From an uncultured Bacteroidales bacterium (GTDB taxonomy: Bacteria; Bacteroidota; Bacteroidia; Bacteroidales; Bacteroidaceae), in NCBI GenBank assembly GCA_902763885.1, contig CACWTU010000003.1, positions 1 to 64,000 of the forward strand: a DNA stretch of 64,000 nt, read 5' to 3'. The position numbers and the translations under genes are program-made. Shown one piece after another: positions 17,014-25,228 of this stretch (positions within the stretch are counted from its first letter, which is position 1; each line of letters opens with the position of its first letter). The notes under the pieces were generated by a model, which saw nothing but the letters and a program-made list of their open reading frames with translations, had not been told where the DNA came from and made no database searches.

Positions 17014-17049
17014 TTTCAATTTTCAATTTTCAATTCTCAATTCTCAATT
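17014..17049. repeat. (TTTCAAT)n heptamer array
   Basis: Five tandem heptamers, three TTTCAAT and two TCTCAAT. This is the reverse orientation of the array at 7141-7193 and lies just upstream of the pta promoter. Confidence 0.85.
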
Positions 17050-17085
17050 AATTATAATTTAAGGTGGGGGTATTGGGAAAAAGTG

Positions 17086-17093
17086 TAATTTTG
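17086..17093 (+). promoter_or_regulatory. -7 element of the pta-ackA promoter
   Basis: TAATTTTG matches the -7 consensus, 44 bases before the ATG at 17138. No clear TTTG partner is present. The box overlaps an in-frame GTG at 17093, which argues against that GTG as the start. Confidence 0.55.
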
Positions 17094-17137
17094 TGGCGCT
17101 TTTGCTAAGTGGAGTTTACAATTTAACAGATATAGTT

Positions 17138-18151
17138 ATGGAATTAATGGAGCAGATTATTGCGCGGGCTAAAGAGAACAAGCAGCGCATTGTGTTGCCG
17201 GAGGGTACGGAGGAACGCACTCTTAAGGCAGCCGACAGGGTTCTGGCAGATGGTGTGGCAGACCTTATCATTTTAGGTAACAAATCTGAGATTGAAGGAC
17301 TTGCTTCACAGTGGGGACTTAAGAACATCTCAAAGGCCACAATCATTGACCCTGAGAATAACCCCAAGAAGGATGAGTATGCAAACCTGCTGTTTGAGCT
17401 GCGCAAGAACAAGGGAATGACCATTGAGGAGGCACAGAAGAAAGTACTTGATCCCCTCTACCTGGGATGCCTCATCATCAAGAGCGGCGATGCTGACGGC
17501 CAGCTGGCCGGTGCACGCAACACCACAGGCAACGTTCTGCGCCCTGCACTCCAGATAATCAAGACCGCTCCCGGAATATCAGTGGTATCAGGTGCATTCA
17601 TCATGCTCACCAAGACCCCGCAGTACGGCGAGAACGGCATCATGGTATTTGCAGACTGCGCCGTAACTCCGGTACCCGATGCAGACCAGCTGGCTCAGAT
17701 TGCAGTAGCATCAGCCGGAACCGCTACCGCGGTAGCAGGATTCGCAGAGCCCCGCGTGGCTATGCTGAGTTTCTCAACCAAGGGATCAGCCAAGCATGAG
17801 GTTGTTGACAAGGTTACTACAGCACTCCAGAAGGCAAAGGAACTGGCTCCCAACCTTAAGATTGACGGTGAGCTCCAGGCCGATGCTGCCATAGTTCCTT
17901 CAGTAGGCGCAAGCAAGGCTCCCGGCTCAGAGATTGCAGGTAAGGCAAACGTACTGGTATTCCCCAACCTTGAGGTTGGTAATATCGCTTACAAGCTGGT
18001 TCAGCGCATAGGTAACGCCGAGGCCATCGGCCCTATCCTTCAGGGTATTGCACGCCCCGTAAACGACCTTTCACGCGGCTGCTCAGTTGATGATGTATAT
18101 AAGATGATTGCTGTCACAGCCAATCAGGCAATGGCGGCCAAAAAGGCATAA
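17138..18151 (+). CDS. pta: Phosphate acetyltransferase
   Basis: A 337-residue short-type phosphotransacetylase converting acetyl-CoA and phosphate to acetyl phosphate. Family features: [15 protein letters not shown] near the N-terminus, [42 protein letters not shown], and [29 protein letters not shown] at the C-terminus. The start at 17138 ([16 protein letters not shown]) is chosen because the upstream 15 codons overlap the promoter. It is six bases before ackA; together they make acetate and ATP, the usual fermentation end-route in Bacteroidales. Confidence 0.96.
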   Translation: MELMEQIIARAKENKQRIVLPEGTEERTLKAADRVLADGVADLIILGNKSEIEGLASQWGLKNISKATIIDPENNPKKDEYANLLFELRKNKGMTIEEAQKKVLDPLYLGCLIIKSGDADGQLAGARNTTGNVLRPALQIIKTAPGISVVSGAFIMLTKTPQYGENGIMVFADCAVTPVPDADQLAQIAVASAGTATAVAGFAEPRVAMLSFSTKGSAKHEVVDKVTTALQKAKELAPNLKIDGELQADAAIVPSVGASKAPGSEIAGKANVLVFPNLEVGNIAYKLVQRIGNAEAIGPILQGIARPVNDLSRGCSVDDVYKMIAVTANQAMAAKKA

Positions 18152-18157
18152 CGTAAT

Positions 18158-19357
18158 ATGAAGATACTGGTTTTGAACTGCGGCAGCTCGTCAATCAAGT
18201 ACAAGCTGTTTGACATGGATAAGAACGATGTCATTGCACAGGGCGGAATAGAGAAGATCGGCATGAAGGGATCATTCCTGAAGCTGACCGACAAGGACGG
18301 CAACAAGGTTGTAATCGAAAAGGAGATTCCCGAGCATACAGTAGGCGTAAAGTTCATCTTTGAGGTGCTTACCGGCAGTCAGTACGGCGTAATCAAATCA
18401 CTGGACGAGATCAACGCTGTTGGTCACCGTATGGTACACGGAGGCGAGAAGTTCAACAAGAGCGTAATCCTTACTCCCGATGTACTGGAGGCATTTGCAG
18501 CCTGCAACGACCTTGCTCCGCTGCACAACCCCGCAAACCTTAAGGGTGTGAACGCAGTAAGCGAGCTGCTGCCCAACGTTCCGCAGGTAGGTGTATTTGA
18601 TACCGCATTCCATCAGACCATGCCTGATTACGCATATCTGTATGCAATTCCTTACGAACTGTATCAGAAGTACGGTGTACGCCGTTACGGTTTCCACGGA
18701 ACATCTCACCGCTTTGTATCGGGAGAGATATGCAAATACCTTGGCATCAAGCCTGAGGGTTCAAGGATCATCACCTGCCATATAGGAAACGGCGGTTCAA
18801 TCACCGCTGTGAAGGACGGCAAGAGCGTGGACACCACCATGGGTCTGACTCCTCTGGAGGGAATCATGATGGGTACCCGCAGCGGTGATATAGACGCCGG
18901 TGCCGTTACATTCCTTATGGAGAAGGAGGGACTTGACAGCACAGGCATGTCAAACCTGCTGAACAAGAAGTCAGGCCTGCTGGGCATCTCAGGTGCATCA
19001 AGCGATATGCGTGAGGTTACCGCCTCGATGGAGGCCGGCAATGAGCGCGCTGCACTGGCTAAGAAGATGTACGCTTACCGCATCAAGAAATACATAGGCG
19101 CTTTTGCGGCTGCAATGGGTGGCGTTGACGTAGTTGTATTTACCGGTGGCGTCGGTGAGAACCGTCATGAAGTACGCGAGGCCGTATGTGAAGGTTTGGA
19201 GTTCCTGGGCATCAAACTTGACAAGGAGCAGAATGCTAAGATTATGTTCGGTAAGGACGGAATCATCTCTACTCCGGATTCAAAGGTCAAGGTGGTGGTG
19301 CTGCCTACTGATGAGGAGCTGATGATCGCTCAGGATACTATGGCGCTGGTAAAGTGA
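18158..19357 (+). CDS. ackA: Acetate kinase
   Basis: A 399-residue ASKHA-fold kinase forming acetate and ATP from acetyl phosphate. Visible motifs are the phosphate-1 loop NCGSSSIKYKL at the N-terminus, GHRMVHGG, VFDTAFHQTMP with the catalytic Asp, YGFHGTSHRFV, GNGGSITAVKDG, and VFTGGVGENRHEVRE for adenosine. Full family length. Cotranscribed with pta. Downstream lies a 309-base hairpin-rich non-coding stretch rather than a simple terminator. Confidence 0.97.
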   Translation: MKILVLNCGSSSIKYKLFDMDKNDVIAQGGIEKIGMKGSFLKLTDKDGNKVVIEKEIPEHTVGVKFIFEVLTGSQYGVIKSLDEINAVGHRMVHGGEKFNKSVILTPDVLEAFAACNDLAPLHNPANLKGVNAVSELLPNVPQVGVFDTAFHQTMPDYAYLYAIPYELYQKYGVRRYGFHGTSHRFVSGEICKYLGIKPEGSRIITCHIGNGGSITAVKDGKSVDTTMGLTPLEGIMMGTRSGDIDAGAVTFLMEKEGLDSTGMSNLLNKKSGLLGISGASSDMREVTASMEAGNERAALAKKMYAYRIKKYIGAFAAAMGGVDVVVFTGGVGENRHEVREAVCEGLEFLGIKLDKEQNAKIMFGKDGIISTPDSKVKVVVLPTDEELMIAQDTMALVK

Positions 19358-19666
19358 TAACCATCCGGATGATACTCGCCGCTTCGCGGCTCGAATGTTT
19401 TTGACTTTTTGGGCCCACAGGGCCTCAAAAGTCGCTAACTGGAAACGTATTATTGTATTAGAAGCATTTTCCTTTTTTTTAGTTTGGGGCGGCGACGCCC
19501 CAAACCCGTTCCGCGACATTCCATTTTATTCCATGTCGCTCCACTCTGCCGGCCTTCCAGGCCGGGTAAAACGAAATTCCGACAGCAAAGCGTTGTCGGA
19601 ATTTCGTTTTACTGGGTGCAACTGGAAACCTAGTGCAACTTTGGGTCACGCACGGGGAAACCTTTT
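19358..19666. other. 309-base non-coding stretch with six hairpins
   Basis: No gene is recognisable between ackA and lpxH, which converge. Hairpins: 19378-19390 (GCCGC/GCGGC); 19403-19433 (14-bp stem, one mismatch); 19482-19505 (GTTTGGGGCG/CGCCCCAAAC with a GCGA tetraloop); 19513-19539 (GCGACAT/ATGTCGC); 19549-19565 (CCGGCCT/AGGCCGG); and 19566-19612 (a perfect 19-bp stem with a 9-base loop). The 10-mer AACTGGAAAC occurs at 19437-19446 and 19620-19629, flanking the last four hairpins. Confidence 0.75.
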
Positions 19667-20431
19667 TTAGGGATTGGTTTCTCCTTCCAGGTAGTTGTGC
19701 ATAGTGAGGGTTTTGCCGTCAAACACAACGTAGGTATATTGGCTTATCCAATCACCTATGATAAGCATACGGCAGGAGTGGCTGAGCATCAGGTCAAGTT
19801 CAATATGACGATGCCCGAATATGAAATAGTTTATGTCAGGATGGGTCTTGAGATACTCCTTGGCATAAAGGACCTGGAACTCCTTATCCTCACCCAAGTA
19901 TTTGTCACCCCCTTCAAGGCGATGATCAACCATACTCTTTTGTGCCCAACGCTGTCCCAACCACATACTCCACCTGGTGGGCAACAATGAAAACAGGAAC
20001 TGGCACAGACGGTTACGGAATATGCCACGCATGAAACGGAACGTACGGCTGGGATCACCCATCCCGTCACCATGAGCCAGGAAGAATTCCTTACCCATTA
20101 TCTCAACGGTAACAGGCTCCTTGTGCATAATAACGCCGCACTCACGCTCCAGATAGCCGTACATCCATATATCATGATTACCTATGAAATAGTGCACTTC
20201 AACACCATTGTCAGTAAGTTCCGATATCTTGCCTAAGAAACGCGTGTAACCTTTAGGGACCACATACTTATACTCGTACCAGTAATCAAACATGTCGCCC
20301 AGCATATAAACGGCCTGCGCCTTATCCTTGATATCATCAAGGAAACGCACCAACCTGCGCTCCTGCATACGCCTGTGGTCAAGTGCCCAGGAACCTAAAT
20401 GGGCATCGGATATAAAGTAAACGTTTTTCAT
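19667..20431 (-). CDS. lpxH: UDP-2,3-diacylglucosamine diphosphatase, LpxH-like
   Basis: A 254-residue calcineurin-like metallophosphoesterase. Metal-ligand motifs are SDAHLG (Asp9, His11), MLGDMFDYW, IGNHDIWMYG, LAHGD and FGHRHIEL. LpxH releases UMP from UDP-2,3-diacylglucosamine to give lipid X in lipid A synthesis, at the inner membrane's cytoplasmic face. The LpxH-type rather than LpxI or LpxG assignment follows the motif spacing. Its start overlaps the DUF59 stop by four bases, making it the last gene of the efp-radC-DUF59-lpxH operon. Confidence 0.87.
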   Translation of the reverse strand: MKNVYFISDAHLGSWALDHRRMQERRLVRFLDDIKDKAQAVYMLGDMFDYWYEYKYVVPKGYTRFLGKISELTDNGVEVHYFIGNHDIWMYGYLERECGVIMHKEPVTVEIMGKEFFLAHGDGMGDPSRTFRFMRGIFRNRLCQFLFSLLPTRWSMWLGQRWAQKSMVDHRLEGGDKYLGEDKEFQVLYAKEYLKTHPDINYFIFGHRHIELDLMLSHSCRMLIIGDWISQYTYVVFDGKTLTMHNYLEGETNP

Positions 20432-20742
20432 TCCAGTCCAAGTTCAAGTTTAGCCTCTTCACTCATCATGTCCTTGTTCCACTCCGGCTCAAACACCAGA
20501 TTGACCGTAGCGGACTTGACACACTCCAGCCCCTCCACACGCAAACGCACATCCTCTACGATAAAATCTGCCAGAGAGCAGCCGGGAGCAGTTAGGGTCA
20601 TGTCTATGACAGCATTCGCATCATCATCGACATCTATCTTGTATATCAGTCCCAAGTTGTAGATATCAACAGGTATCTCAGGGTCATAGACCGTCTTGAG
20701 CACCTCCACTATCTTTTCCTCTATGTCAAACTTTTGAGCCAT
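20428..20742 (-). CDS. DUF59 / MIP18-type iron-sulfur assembly factor
   Basis: A 104-residue single-domain protein. The motif TVYDPEIPVDIYNLGLIYKI and the later TAPGCSLADFI (with the conserved Cys) define the MIP18/SufT/PaaD family, which helps mature iron-sulfur proteins. No suf or isc genes are in the window, so its clients are unknown. It lies six bases after radC and overlaps lpxH. Confidence 0.9.
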   Translation of the reverse strand: MAQKFDIEEKIVEVLKTVYDPEIPVDIYNLGLIYKIDVDDDANAVIDMTLTAPGCSLADFIVEDVRLRVEGLECVKSATVNLVFEPEWNKDMMSEEAKLELGLE

Positions 20743-20748
20743 ACCGTA

Positions 20749-21444
20749 TTATAACCGGCCTTTATCGGCGTAACTGTAATACCCGTTCTCGGTAAAAATC
20801 ACATGATCCAGCAACGGCACATTAACCATTCGGCATGCTTGCGCCACTGATCTGGTAAGTTCATCGTCCTGCCTGCTGGGTAGTGCCGTCCCTGACGGAT
20901 GATTATGACATAAAGTCAAACCTGTAGCCCTGTGCAGAAAAGCCTCCCGCAGAATAAGACGTATATCGACCGATGCGCTCGACAGGCCACCCTGACTGAT
21001 ACGCATACTGTCAATCACTCTCGATGACTGGTTAAGGAACAGCACATGGCACTCCTCAACCTGAAGGTCAATCATATCAGGATAGAAATAGTCATAGACA
21101 TCACGTGACGTCCTGACCTGAGGTTTCAATAAAGGTTTCTCCTCCTTACGGCGCCTGCCAAGTTCACAGGCCGCAAGGATGGTTATAGCCTTTGCCTCAC
21201 CTATCCCTTTGAAAGAGCATAGCTCCCCGACGCTAAGTTTTCCAAGTTCGGAAAGACTGTTGCGGCAGGAAGCCATCACTTTTTGTGTTAAAGCCACCAC
21301 CGAATCTTCAGTGTTTCCAGTGTGTATCAGAATCGCCAATAACTCAGCGTTTGTCAGCGCTTTCGCGCCCTTTTGCTTCATCTTTTCACGGGGGCGATCC
21401 TCTTTGGCCCACTGCTTAAGATTCAGCTTGTCTGGCTTAATCAT
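20749..21444 (-). CDS. radC: RadC family protein (JAB1/MPN metallo-domain)
   Basis: A 231-residue RadC. An N-terminal helix-hairpin-helix-like part (LCSFKGIGEAKAITILAACELGRR, residues about 76-99) precedes the MPN domain with the zinc motif HNHPSG at 180-185 and the downstream Asp residues. Despite the name, a direct role in DNA repair is not established. It is seven bases after efp and cotranscribed. Confidence 0.92.
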   Translation of the reverse strand: MIKPDKLNLKQWAKEDRPREKMKQKGAKALTNAELLAILIHTGNTEDSVVALTQKVMASCRNSLSELGKLSVGELCSFKGIGEAKAITILAACELGRRRKEEKPLLKPQVRTSRDVYDYFYPDMIDLQVEECHVLFLNQSSRVIDSMRISQGGLSSASVDIRLILREAFLHRATGLTLCHNHPSGTALPSRQDDELTRSVAQACRMVNVPLLDHVIFTENGYYSYADKGRL

Positions 21445-21451
21445 TCATTTC

Positions 21452-22018
21452 TTATGCCTTTACGCGGCCCTGGTATGATCCGTCGCGGGTATCGACCTCA
21501 ATAAGCTCACCTTCATTGATGAACAGAGGTACGCGAACCTCGCAACCAGTCTCTACCTTTGCGGGTTTGGTGGCATTGGTAGCCGTATCACCCTTGAGGC
21601 CCGGTTCTGTATAAACAACCTTGAGGACAACCTTGACAGGCAGGTCTGCAAACAAGATCTCACCTGTGTTGGCATTGGTAACAACATCAACAACCTCACC
21701 CTCCTTAAGGTAATCAACACCGTTGATGAGGTCCTTAATGATTGTAACCTGTTCAAAATTCTCCTGATTCATGAAAATGTAACCCATATCATCCTGATAC
21801 AGATACTGATAGGGACGACGCTCAACGCGGACATCCTCCAGCTTGAAACCGATCTGGAAAGTGCGCTCCAGCACGCGGCCATTAACGACATTCTTAAGCT
21901 TGGTGCGTACAAATGTGTTACCTTTTCCAGGCTTAACATGCAGGAAATCAATGCAGAAATAAAGCTGGCCCTCCAGATTGATGCAGGTACCGATCTTAAT
22001 GTCTTGACAAAGAATCAT
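21452..22018 (-). CDS. efp: Elongation factor P
   Basis: A 188-residue EF-P with three OB-like domains that rescues ribosomes stalled on polyproline. The loop KPGKGNTF presents Lys32 at its tip, the position modified in other bacteria. The N-terminus ([13 protein letters not shown], then [14 protein letters not shown]) is typical of Bacteroidales. First gene of the efp-radC-DUF59-lpxH unit, with an exact-consensus promoter. Confidence 0.96.
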   Translation of the reverse strand: MILCQDIKIGTCINLEGQLYFCIDFLHVKPGKGNTFVRTKLKNVVNGRVLERTFQIGFKLEDVRVERRPYQYLYQDDMGYIFMNQENFEQVTIIKDLINGVDYLKEGEVVDVVTNANTGEILFADLPVKVVLKVVYTEPGLKGDTATNATKPAKVETGCEVRVPLFINEGELIEVDTRDGSYQGRVKA

Positions 22019-22064
22019 AAAAGTCTAATCGTTCTATTTATTAATAAAATGTATTTTCAGTCTG

Positions 22065-22095
22065 CAAAAGTAGTGCAATGACACAAATAGACAAA
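22065..22095 (-). promoter_or_regulatory. Promoter of the efp operon
   Basis: The minus strand has TTTG (22092-22095), 19 bases, TACTTTTG (22065-22072), an exact consensus match, about 47 bases upstream of the efp start. Confidence 0.82.
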
Positions 22096-22117
22096 ACTTT
22101 AGACAAAAAAAGAAACG

Positions 22118-22152
22118 CCTATTGCATATTATCAAAAAAGAGAGTATCTTTG
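22118..22152 (+). promoter_or_regulatory. Promoter of rpmH
   Basis: ATTG, 20 bases, then TATCTTTG (about 22145-22152) precedes the rpmH start by about 37 bases. It is divergent from the efp promoter, with the two sharing about 120 bases. Confidence 0.78.
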
Positions 22153-22189
22153 CACTCCGATTTCCGAAAACAATAAAAACGACATAACA

Positions 22190-22351
22190 ATGAAAAGAAC
22201 ATTTCAGCCTTCCAACAGGAAGAGAAAGAACAAACACGGTTTCCGTGAGAGAATGGCCACAGCCAACGGCCGCAGGGTACTTGCATCACGCAGAGCAAAA
22301 GGCCGTAAGAAACTGACAGTATCTGACGAGTACTGCGGTAACAAGAAGTAA
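22190..22351 (+). CDS. rpmH: 50S ribosomal protein L34
   Basis: A 53-residue protein. It begins [19 protein letters not shown] and continues with the L34 signature [22 protein letters not shown]. It is slightly extended at the C-terminus ([11 protein letters not shown]) compared with the 44-46 residues of E. coli. L34 binds 23S rRNA domain III in the 50S subunit. The usual rpmH neighbours rnpA and dnaA are absent. It has its own promoter and terminator. Confidence 0.96.
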   Translation: MKRTFQPSNRKRKNKHGFRERMATANGRRVLASRRAKGRKKLTVSDEYCGNKK

Positions 22352-22383
22352 TCCTTATAAAATACAATAATAAGGTATGACAC

Positions 22384-22415
22384 TAAAAAGAGCCGGACAG
22401 ATTGTCCCGCTCTTT
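22384..22415 (+). terminator. Terminator of rpmH
   Basis: The stem AAAGAGC-C-GGAC/GTCC-C-GCTCTTT, one internal mismatch and loop AGATT, is followed by a T run. Confidence 0.85.
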
Positions 22416-22462
22416 TTTCTTTTATAATTGTCAGACTTTCATCTCTTTTTCCCAGCCGTTAG

Positions 22463-22495
22463 TTTGTACTTTGTCCTGTTAAATGATTAAATTTG
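22463..22495 (+). promoter_or_regulatory. Promoter of the PASTA-rluD-ddl operon
   Basis: TTTG (22463-22466), 21 bases, TAAATTTG (22488-22495). The -7 box overlaps the TTG at 22493, so translation must start further down, at the ATG at 22517. Confidence 0.7.
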
Positions 22496-22516
22496 CAGAT
22501 TAAAGCGTTTATCAGA

Positions 22517-23131
22517 ATGGCAAAAGAAAACAAGAATATAAAGCGAGGAATCCTTATCGTACTCGCAAATCTATTGGCAATGGTCATTGTAGCCGCAATA
22601 TTGATCATTGTTACCTTCAGATGGATGAAATCATACACTCTTCACGGGCAGTACATCACGGTGCCGGATGTGACAGGAATGTATGAACAAGAAGCAAGAC
22701 AAGTTCTCTCCATAGCCGGTCTGAATTACGAGGTTACAGATTACAAATTCGATAAAATGATGGTTGAGGGCGGTGTCATTGAACAAAAGCCCAAGCCTGG
22801 CGCATTTGTCAAGCAAGACCGTAAGATATATCTCACCCTCAACTCAGGCAAGGAGCCCCTAAGAGCGGTACCTGATTTAGCAGACAACAGTTCACTGCGA
22901 GCCGCCGAGTCAAAATTAAGAGCCGCCGGATTCAAACTCACTGAAACGGAATACGTGGACGGTGACCAGGATTGGGTTTATGAGATAAAATATCTTGGTG
23001 AGGCGATCAAGGCTGGAACAGAGATTCCTGAAGGCTCCACTCTTACCATTGTTGCAGGAAACGGCAACCCGGTTGAGGAAATAGAGGAGGCTGATTCAAC
23101 CATTGTCATAGATATGGATTTCTTTGAATAA
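22517..23131 (+). CDS. Membrane-anchored PASTA domain protein
   Basis: A 204-residue protein. A basic N-terminus (MAKENKNIKR) precedes one transmembrane helix at about residues 11-34, then two PASTA repeats (about 48-110, ITVPDVTGMYEQEARQVL; and about 117-185, AVPDLADNSSLRAAESKL) and an acidic tail. PASTA domains are known as peptidoglycan- or muropeptide-binding modules of Gram-positive kinases and PBPs; this one has no kinase part. It forms an operon with rluD and ddl, and the ddl link suggests a cell-wall role, which is inference. Confidence 0.88.
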   Translation: MAKENKNIKRGILIVLANLLAMVIVAAILIIVTFRWMKSYTLHGQYITVPDVTGMYEQEARQVLSIAGLNYEVTDYKFDKMMVEGGVIEQKPKPGAFVKQDRKIYLTLNSGKEPLRAVPDLADNSSLRAAESKLRAAGFKLTETEYVDGDQDWVYEIKYLGEAIKAGTEIPEGSTLTIVAGNGNPVEEIEEADSTIVIDMDFFE

Positions 23132-23136
23132 TCTGC

Positions 23137-24207
23137 ATGGTTGACCTGGAAGACGAGATTGAGGAGTCACTTGATGACCTGGAACCCACCCCTGATGCTG
23201 TAGAGCTATACGAGCATTTCCGAGTGGTAGCCGATAAGGGACAGAGCCTGCTCCGTGTTGACAAGTTCCTGTTTGACCATCTGGAGCACTCTTCACGCAA
23301 CCGCATACAGAAAGCCGCCGATGCCGGAATGGTCATGGCAAACGGCCGTCCCGTAAAGAGCAATTATAAGGTCAAACCACTTGACGTGATTACGGTGATG
23401 ATGGACCGTCCGCGTTACAGTAGTGAGATTGAGCCTGAGGATATTCCTTTAGATATAGTTTATGAGGATGAATGCCTGCTCGTGGTAAACAAACCGGCAG
23501 GGCTGGTGGTACACCCCGGATGCGGTAACTTTCACGGAACGTTGGTGAACGCCGTAGCATGGCATCTGCGTGACAATCCCGATTATGACCCCAACAGCCC
23601 TCAGGTGGGACTGGTACACCGCATAGACAAGGACACATCAGGCCTTCTGGTAGTAGCCAAAACGCCCGATGCCAAGACTTGCCTGGGTAAGCAGTTCTAC
23701 GACAAGACCACCAAGCGTGCCTATCAGGCGCTGGTATGGGGCGTTCCAGAACCGGCCGAAGGCACCATTGAGAGCCAGATAACCCGCAACCCCAAAGACC
23801 GTTTGCAGATGGCCGTGTCATTTGACCCAGAAGTGGGCAAGCATGCTGTCACGCACTACACGGTGCTGGAACGTTTCGGATATACATCACTGGTGGAGTG
23901 CCGTCTGGAGACCGGGCGTACGCATCAGATAAGGGTGCATATGAAACATATCGGACACCCGCTGTTCAGTGACAGCCGGTACGGGGGTGACCAGATACTC
24001 AAGGGTACCACCTACAGCCGTTACCGCCAGTTCGTGCAGAACTGCTTTGATGTATGCCCGCGCCAGGCCCTGCACGCCAAGACACTTGGTTTTGTGCACC
24101 CGTTGACAGGCAAGGAGATGTTCTTCAACTCTGAACTGCCGGCCGATATGACAACGCTGATTGAGAGATGGCGTGACTATGTGAAATCAAGAGATTTTGA
24201 AAAATAA
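23137..24207 (+). CDS. rluD: RluD-type 23S rRNA pseudouridine synthase
   Basis: A 356-residue RluA/RluD family enzyme. An S4 RNA-binding domain lies at about residues 37-92 (LRVDKFLFDHLEHSSRNRIQKA), then the catalytic domain with Asp164 in HRIDKDTSGLLVVAKT. RluD modifies helix 69 of 23S rRNA; the domain layout favours RluD over RluA or RluC. An acidic N-terminal extension of about 35 residues is present. Operon partner of the PASTA gene (5 bases) and ddl (8 bases). Confidence 0.88.
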   Translation: MVDLEDEIEESLDDLEPTPDAVELYEHFRVVADKGQSLLRVDKFLFDHLEHSSRNRIQKAADAGMVMANGRPVKSNYKVKPLDVITVMMDRPRYSSEIEPEDIPLDIVYEDECLLVVNKPAGLVVHPGCGNFHGTLVNAVAWHLRDNPDYDPNSPQVGLVHRIDKDTSGLLVVAKTPDAKTCLGKQFYDKTTKRAYQALVWGVPEPAEGTIESQITRNPKDRLQMAVSFDPEVGKHAVTHYTVLERFGYTSLVECRLETGRTHQIRVHMKHIGHPLFSDSRYGGDQILKGTTYSRYRQFVQNCFDVCPRQALHAKTLGFVHPLTGKEMFFNSELPADMTTLIERWRDYVKSRDFEK

Positions 24208-24215
24208 GACATAAT

Positions 24216-25193
24216 ATGAGCAAACGCATTATTGCAATAGTTGCCGGAGGTGATTCAAGTGAGAACCCGGTATCACTCAGGAGTGCAGCCACCATTCTTG
24301 AGCACATGGACAAAGAGAGGTATGAACCATATATCGTTGAGATTGAAGGCAAGAGTTGGCAGGTTCATGTAAAGGAGGGTGTTACCGCTCCGGTTGACAG
24401 AAATGATTTCAGTTTCACCTTTGACGGCACCAAAAAGAACTTTGACTACGCATATATAACCATTCATGGAACACCCGGTGAGAACGGGGTGTTTGAGGGT
24501 TACCTGAGACTGATGCGTATCCCCTTCTCCACTTGTGACGTGCTTGCATCGGCACTTACTTTCAACAAGTTCGTGCTGAACAAGACAATGAAGAGTTGCA
24601 AGGTGAATGTAGCCAATTCAAGACGCCTGCGCAGAGGCGACGTAATAGATCCTGACAAGATTATCCGCAAGGTAGGTCTGCCCTGCTTCATCAAACCCAC
24701 TGACGGCGGTTCCAGTTTCGGCACCACCAAGGTCAAGACACGTGAGCAGATTATCCCTGCAGTAGAGGAGGCTTTCAAGGAGAACAGCGAGATTATGATA
24801 GAGTCATTCATGCAGGGCACAGAGGTGACAAACGGCTACTACAAGACCCGCAAGCGTGAGGTTAAACTGCCCGTGACAGAGGTCGTACCCAAGAGTGAAT
24901 TCTTTGACTATGACGCCAAATACAACGGCAAAGTTGAAGAGATTACTCCTGCCCGCATTTCCGATGAACTGCGCGACCGCATTCAGGACCTGACTGCCAA
25001 GATCTATGACCTGATAGGTTGCCACGGCATTATCCGTAATGACTACATCATTACTGACGGTGACAAGATAAACCTGCTTGAGGTGAATACCACACCAGGG
25101 ATGACAGCTACAAGTTTCATACCACAGCAGATCAGGGCCGCAGGAATGAACCTGACAGATGTTTTCACTGAAATTATTGAAGACAGTTTCTAA
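24216..25193 (+). CDS. ddl: D-alanine--D-alanine ligase
   Basis: A 325-residue ATP-grasp ligase making D-Ala-D-Ala for the peptidoglycan stem. Visible: IVAGGDSSENPVSLRSA at the N-terminus, HGTPGENGVFEGYL, KPTDGGSSFGTTKVK for ATP, and the C-terminal LEVNTTPGMTATSFIPQQIRAAG. Third gene of the PASTA-rluD-ddl operon. No sign of D-Ala-D-Lac type resistance genes nearby. Confidence 0.95.
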   Translation: MSKRIIAIVAGGDSSENPVSLRSAATILEHMDKERYEPYIVEIEGKSWQVHVKEGVTAPVDRNDFSFTFDGTKKNFDYAYITIHGTPGENGVFEGYLRLMRIPFSTCDVLASALTFNKFVLNKTMKSCKVNVANSRRLRRGDVIDPDKIIRKVGLPCFIKPTDGGSSFGTTKVKTREQIIPAVEEAFKENSEIMIESFMQGTEVTNGYYKTRKREVKLPVTEVVPKSEFFDYDAKYNGKVEEITPARISDELRDRIQDLTAKIYDLIGCHGIIRNDYIITDGDKINLLEVNTTPGMTATSFIPQQIRAAGMNLTDVFTEIIEDSF

Positions 25194-25228
25194 AAATGCT
25201 TATGTTTGTCCCATAAAGATGATTGACT

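Noticed and set aside
17093..17137. GTG start for pta at 17093
   Set aside because: It overlaps the -7 box TAATTTTG; the ATG at 17138 matches the family N-terminus.
20749..21444. radC as a marker of a mobile or defence island
   Set aside because: RadC also occurs on mobile elements, but this copy is embedded in efp-radC-DUF59-lpxH with normal composition and no integrase nearby.
22119..22367. Minus-strand ORFs over the rpmH region
   Set aside because: They are antisense to a clear L34 gene with its own promoter and terminator.
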